Source: Bromus sterilis (lineage: Eukaryota; Streptophyta; Magnoliopsida; Poales; Poaceae). Taken from it: DNA of 64,000 nt. The DNA lies in contig OX465600.1 in assembly GCA_950022295.1 (NCBI GenBank), positions 4,898,001 through 4,962,000 of the forward strand, in the 5' to 3' direction. The notes beneath the pieces are model-generated. The model ran no database searches. It had not been told where the DNA came from and saw nothing but the letters and a program-made list of their open reading frames with translations. Below, piece by piece: positions 56,401 through 64,000 of this stretch. A program made the translations under genes and the position numbers. Each line of letters opens with the position of its first letter. Position 1 is the first letter of the stretch.

Positions 56401-57533
56401 GTGCTCTCATAAGAATAAGAATTTGAAACAAAAGAGAGCATCAAGAAGCAAATTTGAAACACATTTAAGCCTAACCCACTTCCTATGCATAGGCATCTTG
56501 TAAGAAAATAAATCAAAGAAGCACAAAGTGACAAGCATAGGAAGGTGGAACAAGATCAACTTTAAAATTTTCATCAAAAAGAGAGGTGTTTTTGTAACAT
56601 GAAAGATTTTAGAACCAAGCTTTCCTCTCTCAAAGTAATCTTCAGTAGTATCATGAACAACCTCAAGAATATAACTATCACATAAATCATGTTGTTCATG
56701 ACCTGCAAGCACACGTGTATAGTTTTCAACACGGTCTTTAGGATCATAAGATAAATGCAACCATCACATTGAGCTTTGATAAGAGGAAAATTCTCCGGAG
56801 TTGGAGATTTCAACAGGATAATAGGACAATCAAGTGTGGGTGAAATATCAACAATTTCATGCTTAACATAAGGAACTATAGAGAGTTCATTTTTGTTAGC
56901 ATCATCCATAGTGGTATCTTGGCCACCAACAAAGCAAGTATCAAAATTTTCAGAAAGGGATATTTCATGTGAGTCCTCGGAATCATGGGATTCCTCCTCA
57001 AAGCAATCATTGGCCTCTTCTTGGGCAGCAAACATTTTATTTTTAAAATCCTCAATATAAGAATTGGAAGTATAATTCTCGAATCAATAAGCAAGAACTG
57101 CAAAGTTTTCAGACTCAAAAATAGTATCGTGATACTTTTCAATCAAAGAAGCAATCTCATAGGCACCTTTAAAAGCAACAAACTCTTCAATCTTTTCAAC
57201 ATCAAAGTAATCATAAACACCTTTAGCATAAGAAGATAAGATCTCATTTTCATTAAACTCAAATTGGAAAGGAAGGTGTTTATGATCTATATTAGAACAG
57301 CAAGTAAAATCATAAATGTGGCACAAAAGTTTAGCATGGCAATAAGAAACATGTATTTGATCCCATAAGTGTTTCCCTTTCTGAGATAAGCGGTGCCGTG
57401 TATAATGAGCATGCTCATCCAATGATTTTCCCTCAACCAAGTCGGTTGGGTTTTTAGCGCGAGCACAAATTGATCGAACACGATCCAAGTGAAACATGTC
57501 CATCCTACCATATTTGGGTGGTTCCACACCCAT
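56400..57533 (-). pseudogene. Relic of the unknown C-family ORF in C2
   Basis: Starts MGVEPPKYGRMDMFHLDRVR at 57533 and stays in frame longer than the C1 copy, through the region where C1 is frameshifted. A TGA at 57084-57086 interrupts it, and a frameshift near 56757 separates the last part, which contains the hydrophobic segment (PLFLMKILKLILFHLPMLVT). Comparison of the two copies supports one ancestral protein of about 390 residues with different lesions in each. Confidence 0.7.
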
Positions 57534-57698
57534 GGTAAAGATAGCATCAGCAGGCAGAGAAAGACAAAGACAAAAGGTAGAAACTATTTTTTTGGTTTTT
57601 CATATATGACACTGAAGCAAAAACTGAAAGGTAAACTGACAAGACTAAAAAGCAAAGATAAAAGATAGTGTGCAACTCCCCTATCTTGTAGACTGGAA

Positions 57699-57716
57699 TC
57701 CCCGGCAACGGCGCCA
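57699..57716 (-). other. C2 primer-binding site, tRNA-Asp
   Basis: Minus-strand TGGCGCCGTTGCCGGGGA, ten bases from the 5' LTR, identical to C1 and D. Confidence 0.9.
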
Positions 57717-57726
57717 GAAATTAGCT

Positions 57727-59372
57727 TGATACGGTGAGGATAGTTTTCTCACTCCTCGTTGGTTACCCCAAGTGGAAGGTGAGATGTAGCGTAGCAGCAA
57801 ATTTCCCTCGGTGAAGATACCAATGTTTGTCTCCAGTAGGACTCGCAGAAATACAAGAAGGTGCCAACGGTGCCAGAAATTAGCTTCTAGCTAGGGAGTT
57901 GACAGGACCTGCACACAGAAACAAATAACTTTGCTCCCAACGAGTACAGAGGAGTTGTCAATTCCTCCGGCCTTGCTGTTTACAAAGCATCAACGCAAGA
58001 GATAATAATAGTGGCAACTGAAAGTAAAGACTGAAAGTAAACTAAGGGTGTAAACAGTGATGTGAAGATGGACCTGGGTCCCGTGATTTTCAGTGATGTC
58101 TCTCTCCCAAAAGACGATAAAAGTGCTAGCGAGGTAAAAAAATCACAGCTAGGCAATTGACAGAATTATGAAGACACCGCAATGCTAACTATGCTGCAAA
58201 GAAAGGAAGGGCTCAAAAGCAATGGGCAGTACGCCAAGGTAAGTAGACCAAAATCCAACTACATCTACTACGAATCATCCACCTTGAGATATCTATCCAG
58301 AACATCTCGCTGGTATTAAGTTGTGAATCCCACCCAAAGTGTAAACTCAAAGCAACAGACAACTGCATTAAAAGAACTTTGCGTAAAGTAAACAATCCTT
58401 GCACCCGCGGGTACAAGCACCGTTGTTTTATCCCTGGTGGCAACAGCACATCCCCTAGTCTCATGTTTCTGTCACTCAAGCTATACATCAAGGGGCTGAA
58501 CCCACAATCAAGCATAACGCTCCCTCTTGGAGTTGCAACAGACTACTTGGCCAAAGTAAAATACTACAATGGAGAACATGCAAGAATTTACTCAAGAACA
58601 AAATATAAAAGAGAAGAACCAAATATATTACTCATCACAATCTAAACATAGTCTCATAATCCATCAGATCCCAGCAAACTCAGCATAGCAACAACAAAAA
58701 TTACAAAAGTGCCTCGATCATGTGAGGCAGCTCACGAGGTCTCGAAAGTGGAAGCACAAAGAGGGGAGAGGTACATCACATAGCTACTGGTCACGGACCC
58801 ATGGTCCAAGGGGGACTACTCACGGCATATCCGGGAGGCGTCCATGGCTGTGGATGGTCTCCTGGAGGGGGTTCCTCCTCCCGGCAGGGTGCCGGGGCAG
58901 CTTCTCCAGGCATCCCCGATCTAGAACGGCGGCGGCGGTACAGAGGCGAGTTCGCGGAAAAGAGATCGATATTAGGGGTTTCCACCCCGAGGGCTAAATA
59001 TAGGCGGAGGGGGCATCGAGGGGACCCACAGGGCAGCCAGGAGGCCCCCTGGCGCGGCCTAGGGTGGAGCCACGCCAGGGACCCTTCTCGAGTCCCTGTG
59101 GTGGCCCCCCCTCCGCTGCCTTGGTGATTCCGAAAGCTTTCGGGTCGCTGATTTTTTATCTGATTTTTCCGGATTTTTTGGAGCACTTTTAATGGCCGGA
59201 AAACCTGAAATACAAAAACAGCAGAAAACAGCAACTGGCAGTTGGGTTCACTGGGTTAATAGATTAGTCCAAATATGCTCGAAAGTGTATGAAAGTTCAA
59301 GCAAATCATGACAAAGTCACACAAAACATGCATGGAGCAAGCAGAAATTATAGATACGTTTGGGACGTATCA
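57727..59372 (-). repeat. C2 5' LTR
   Basis: 1646 bp; on the minus strand starts TGATACGTCCCAAACGTATC and ends CCTCACCGTATCA. The LTR end differs from that of C1 (AGCCATCA), so C1 and C2 belong to different subfamilies. It holds an internal primer-site-like copy near 57862-57880 and a GC stem near 59048-59085, with substitutions that break the stem. Confidence 0.9.
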
Positions 59373-59377
59373 GCACC

Positions 59378-60113
59378 ACATAAAAATCAATGGAATCCTG
59401 GTATGGGCCTATCTCAAAATTCACGTGCACCATATGATTCACCTTCATCTCACCACTTTCACTCAACCATTGGACATAATATGGATTTGGGTGAGGTAAA
59501 TATTTCAGATTCAGCTTGGCACATAACTCCTTGCTTGCGAGGTTGCGGCAGCTACCTCCATCAATGATCACTTTGCAAGCTTTTTTGGGACCAACTAATT
59601 CCTTGGTCTGAAACAGATTAAAACCCTGAGAATCAGCATGTGGCTGCATAGTGAGAGCATGTTGTGACACAACAATAGTAGGAGCGGGCGACAGAAAAGC
59701 ATCCATGCCTTCTTTGCTGGTGTATCCTTCGTCATCACACGCGGCTGGGTCTTCATCATCATCGGTTTCATACTCGCTGGTTTCTTCATTAATGAACATG
59801 ACCTTTCGGTTCGGGCAATCTCTCTTGAAGTGGCCCGGATTACGGCAAGAGTGACAAGTCATCTCGCAATTGCGAGCTGTAGACATGTTGGATCCTGCAC
59901 TAGTGGCAGGAGCAGCTGGCTTCTTGGCCATAGAGCCATTGGAGACTGGCTTGGAAACTGAAGAAGAAGCCCGAGTATTGGCACCATAGGTCTCCATAGG
60001 CGCGGCAGACGGTGTCCTTGGAGAAAATCTGCTAGATCGTGAGTATCTTGACTTCAGTTGTGCCTCTTCTGCAAGCTGGGATTCAACCTCCCTTGCAAGA
60101 TGCAATAGATCAT
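59378..60113 (-). pseudogene. Element E gag zinc knuckle and protease start
   Basis: Open on the minus strand from the border of C3 to the C2 insertion. A Ser/Ala/Pro-rich segment leads to a zinc knuckle CHSCRNPGHFKRDC (CX2CX4HX4C), an acidic stretch and a retropepsin start with IIDGGSCRNLASKELC; Gly stands where most proteases have Ser before Gly. It is the upstream partner of the pol segment at 49064-52139. The gag N-terminus and 5' LTR lie beyond C3 outside the window. The ORF start near 60183 reads C3 LTR sequence and is not genuine. Confidence 0.88.
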
Positions 60114-61779
60114 TGATACACGAGATAACTTCTCGCCCTCGTTGGTTACCCCAAGTGGAAGGTGAGATGTAGCGTAACGACAAGTTTCCCTCGGTAAAGA
60201 TACCGAGGTTTTAAGATTGTCTCCCGTAGGACTCCAATGTCGACAAGTAGGTGGTTCGGCAAGTGAGGCGCCGTTTGATAATCACTTGCTTCTCCTGGAC
60301 CTGCACACTCACATATAGCTTTGCTCCCAACGAGTACAGAGGAGTTGTCAATTCCTTCGGCCTTGTTGTTTACAAAGGATAAAACGCACGGGAGAATAAT
60401 GATAGATAGTGATAGCAACGGAAAAGTAAATACTGAAAGTAAATAGATAGCGTAAACAGTGGTGGTAGTATGGACCGGGGTCCTATGATGTTCACTAGTG
60501 ATGTCTCTCTCCCAAAAGACGATAAAATAGCCATGCGAGGTAAACAAATCATATCTGGGCAATTGACAGGATTATGTGCGCAAACCAATGCTAATTATGC
60601 AAAGCAGAAAGGAAGAGGCTCGAAAGCATGGGCGGTACGCTAAGACAAGTAGACCGAAATCCATCTGCATCTACCCACTAATCATCCACCTTGAGATATC
60701 TATCCAGAACATCTCGCTGGTATTAAGTTGTGAATCCCACCCAAAGTGTAAACTCAAAGCAACGGACAACTGCATTAAAGAACTTTGCGTAAAGTAAACA
60801 ATCCTTGCACCCGCAAGTACAAGCATCGTTGTTTTCCCCCTTGTGGCAACAACACATCCCCTAGACTCATGTTTCTGTCACTCAAGCTAGTCATCGGGGG
60901 GCATGAACCCACAATCATGCATAACACTCCCTCTTGGAGTCACTACCTACTACTTGGCCAAAGCAATAAACAGCAACGGAGAACATGCAAGAATTACTCA
61001 AGAACATAAATATAAAAGAAGAGAATCAAATATATAACTCAATCACAATCTTAACATAATCTCATAATCCATCGGATCCCAGCAAACTCAGCATAGCAAC
61101 AGCAGAAAGATTACATATGTGCCTCGATCATGTAGGGCAGCTCACGAGGTCTAATCCATGAAGAACAAAGAGGGGAGGAGAACATCACATAGCTACTGAT
61201 CATAGACCCATGGTCCAAGGTGGACTACTCACGGTTCATCTGGGAAGCATCCATGGTGGTGGAGAAGCTCCCGGAGGTGGTTCCTCCCTCCGGCAGGGTG
61301 CCAGGAAGAGGTCTTCTGGTGCTCCTGATCTTGGAAGCGCGGCGGCAGCGGAACAAAGGAGAGATCGCGAAAAATGGTCCTGTCCTCGAGGGTTTCACAT
61401 CACGGGGAATAAATATGCGAAAGGGGGCAGCCAGAGGTGGGCCAGGGGCTCCAGGCGCCCCCCCCCCTCTGGCCTCTGGCCGCGCCCTCTGGTCGCCTGG
61501 GCCCCCTGGCTCCCCTCTAGCCCATCTCGGGATCTTCGCGAAGCTTCTGGTACGCTGATGTTTCCTATATTTTTCCCGAAATTTTTCTGGTAATTTTAAT
61601 AAGGGGGAAACCTGAAATAGAAAAACAGTAGAAAAATGGAACTGGCACTGGGGTGCACTGAGTTAATAGGTTAGTCCAAATATGATCAAAAGTGTATGGA
61701 AGTTCATCAATATCATAGAAATATCACACAAAAGAGGCATGGAGCAAGCAGAAATTATAGATACGTTTTGGACGTATAA
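60114..61779 (-). repeat. C3 3' LTR
   Basis: About 1666 bp, alignable with the C2 LTR by eye but clearly more diverged. The terminal palindrome is disrupted (GATACGTTTTGGACGTAT). A C run (61460-61467) and GC-rich stretch occupy the hairpin position near 61440-61510. Confidence 0.8.
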
Positions 61780-64000
61780 CATCCCCAAGCTTAATTCCTG
61801 CTCGTCCTCGAGTAGGTAAATGATAACAAGCATAATTTCTGTGGTGACATGCTAACAACCATATAAGAACTTTGTAAGTAAATCAATTAAAATATGCAAT
61901 TCAATTCAAGTCATAACAGGAAAGAGTCTATATCTAGTATTGAAACAAGCAACATAAGAACATAAAGGTGCAAGACCTCTCGCTGTCCGTGACTCGAATG
62001 TATCCAAATGGTGTTTGCGTGCAAGAAAGGGGACAGGTATATACGAGAAAAGGTATTTTTATGTTGAGAACTCAATCTACTAAGTTGTCACACTTGGTCT
62101 TCTTTGGAATCTTATCTTGACTCGTCCCTAGATCACTATCCAGGTACTAGTCAAAATGATCCGCTCCTTTTAGACATTTTGAGCACTCATGCAATGGATG
62201 AGCGTAAGCAAGAAAACTGATACTTAGGATGGCAAAGAGAGAATAAGGTGGAGGAGGAAGACAAAAAGGGTGTGAAAGGCTCACATCAATGAGGACAATC
62301 ATAGGCGAGAGAAAGCCAAATGATAGATATGATGTGAGGAGTAGGGATTGCCATGCAACGGATGCACATATGAGCTAAAAGCTCTCCAATGGAACTAGTG
62401 GGGGTGCATCCAACTTGCTTGCTCAAGAAGACCTAGAGCTATTTTGAGGAGGCTCATCATTGGAATATACAAGCCAAGTTCTATAGTGTGAAGGTCCCCA
62501 CATAGCTATATGCATGAATGATAATCTCTATGGAGTACAAGATATAAGAAGGAGTACGAGTGTGGATCTCTCAAAAGGAATAGTAGTGTGCCCCCTTCTC
62601 TCTTTTTATTTCTTTTTCTCTTTTTATATATTTTTTTGTATTTTTTTGTGGCCTCAATGGCTCTTTCTACTTAACTCTCATTTGTCCACTTTGGGATCTT
62701 TTAATTTGTCCTCTTTGGGATCTTCTAATTTTTCCTCTTTGGGTTCTTTTACTCACTTTAGGGGCAACACTCTATATTTTACAAAAAGTATAGAAGATCT
62801 TTCGCACTTTATAAAGTACTCAAATCATAAAGAATATGTAAATATCATGATGTATGCAAATGTATGCCTCTGCCAGTGTAGCAGGATATGCAATGACACT
62901 AGAGCGTCATGTAGCAATGATTAGGGAAAATCCCAACTAGCATGCGGCTCATCGATCAAACAAGTAGCACGTATGACATGAAGATCAAGTCATGAGAAGA
63001 TGGATGTTTCATGGCAATGTATCTCGGAAAGGCTATGGAAATGCCTTGATAGGTAGGTATGGTGGCTGTTTTGAGGAAGGATATAAGGAGGCTTATGATG
63101 ACATAGCGTATCGTGCCAAGTGTTTGGATGTACCGGCGAAGGTGGACGCCAACTCTCGGAGTGAGAATAAAGAAATGCACGGCACAGGAGAGGCTAGCAA
63201 AATATGGGAAGGTGGAAGTGTGAACTTTCAAATACTCACATTAGTCCGAAGAACTCATGCACTTATTATCGGTAACTCTCAATTTAATAAGGAGGTTTCA
63301 AAAAGAGACAAGTACCCCGAGGAGGAGTGTATGGGGGGTTTGGTTATCCTTGCGCATCCTCGACTCATGGTACGTGAGTGTACTCTAATATTCGACCCCT
63401 CAGAAGAGTAGTGATCCATCTAGTAGCTAGAGTTCTCAACTAATTTGTAGGTTTTGAAAATAATCACGGATTGCCAAAAATACGGCATCTATCACTAACA
63501 GGCTAAAGCTCTTGACACCAAAAGTCCAAACATTACTCAAAGCAATACCTCAAAACTATTGCAAGTTACTACTACAAAAAGAATAGCAACCTCAATTACC
63601 TACTTCAAGTCAAGACACAAAACTCAGTGCAACATGCAAACTCTCTAAGCAAGATAAACATGAAAAATCAAGAGAGTTCCAGAAACAAACTAAACAAAAA
63701 ACTCTTTGAAAAGATAAGCATGAAAGCTAAGAGCGAAACATGACAGCAGCTATGAAAAGATAAAGAACACACACAACAAAGATAAGCAGGAAAAATCCTA
63801 TGTTGTGTTCTAAATTTTATAAGTGGAGCGTGTTTCTCTCCCACACAAAGAAAGCTGGTCTCTAACTTGTTATGTACAGAAAGCAAAGCTAAAGAAAACT
63901 AAAAACAAAACCTAAGAGCGAGACGCTCCAAGAATAGCACATAACGCATGAAGCGATAAAAATATAGTGAAACGAGAGACGAACTGAAAATTGTTGACGG
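61780..64000 (-). other. C3 internal region, no intact gene
   Basis: Colinear with non-coding internal sequence of C1 and C2. The ORFs at 62514, 62956 and 62992 correspond to sequence that is frame-disrupted in other copies and are not supported as genes. The accessory ORF of the family would lie beyond the window. Confidence 0.7.

Larger units (their letters stand above)
52145..59372 (-). mobile_element. Element C2, second copy of the C family
   Basis: Inserted in element E with an exact 5-bp target duplication gcacc (52140-52144, 59373-59377). The right LTR (5' in element sense) is complete, 57727-59372; the left LTR (52145-53620) lacks its last 176 bp. The tRNA-Asp primer site is at 57699-57716. 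The internal region is colinear with that of C1, including the relic ORF. A deletion of about 280 bp at 53620 removed the polypurine tract and the start of the 3' LTR. Confidence 0.92.
60114..64000 (-). mobile_element. Element C3, third C-family copy, runs off the window
   Basis: Starts TGATACACGAG at 60114 after atcat (60109-60113), a possible target duplication that cannot be checked because the other end is outside. LTR about 60114-61779, ending in a mutated ACGTTTTGGACGTATAACA, then the polypurine-tract complement ATCCCCAAGCTTAATTCC and internal sequence colinear with about 13715 down to 11560 of C1. Same orientation as C2 and inserted in the gag of element E. Confidence 0.85.

Noticed and set aside
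60146..60562. 138-codon minus-strand ORF in C3 LTR
   Set aside because: LTR sequence, frame not maintained in C2 or C1 counterparts.

Overview
The window looks like a chromosomal segment of a large-genome grass, most likely Triticeae (wheat, barley, rye or Aegilops). This rests on the dense nested LTR retrotransposons, LTR termini beginning TGATACGTC, Stowaway MITEs with CTCCCTCC ends, and a grass-type CC-NB-ARC-LRR gene. There is no bacterial-style gene organisation. The species cannot be fixed from sequence alone. Element names A to E below are labels for this report only.

Left block (1-32635): one Copia element (A, Sirevirus-like) runs through the whole block. Its gag-pol lies at 1-3787, a promoter-like leader at 16536-17464, a second large ORF at 17465-19404 plus 28732-30835, and its 3' LTR at 31377-32635. 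A is interrupted twice. Element B (3913-16530) has an LTR of about 4 kb and almost no coding capacity, and its 5' LTR is itself split by element C1 (7818-15368). Element D (19405-28726, minus strand) is Athila-like; it carries gag-protease and an extra 404-codon ORF but no reverse transcriptase or integrase. Insertions C1 and D are proven by exact 5-bp target duplications and B by a near-exact one.

Middle block (32636-48170): a gene island. It holds a retroposed 1.3-kb sequence with a 15-bp target duplication, a CC-NB-ARC-LRR resistance-type gene (35079-41488) with a 3.6-kb intron and a frameshift before the LRR, several Stowaway MITEs, at least five Helitron-type ends, a fragment of a sugar/polyol transporter gene, a 1.2-kb Mutator-like inverted-repeat element and a decayed LINE RNase H region.

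Right block (about 48170-64000): a minus-strand Gypsy element E with a decayed pol and an LTR-like region holding an array of GGTCCG palindromes. It is interrupted by two further copies of the C family (C2 at 52145-59372, C3 from 60114 past the window edge), both on the minus strand.

C and D share the tRNA-Asp primer site, the same LTR terminus with a short palindrome and GC-rich hairpins, so C is probably a non-autonomous relative of the Athila lineage. Its only ORF encodes a protein I do not recognise. A and D, from different superfamilies, both carry a large non-enzymatic downstream ORF of apparently related type. The most interesting material lies in these accessory ORFs and LTR structures, not in any host pathway. 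The only host gene with strong support is the broken NLR.
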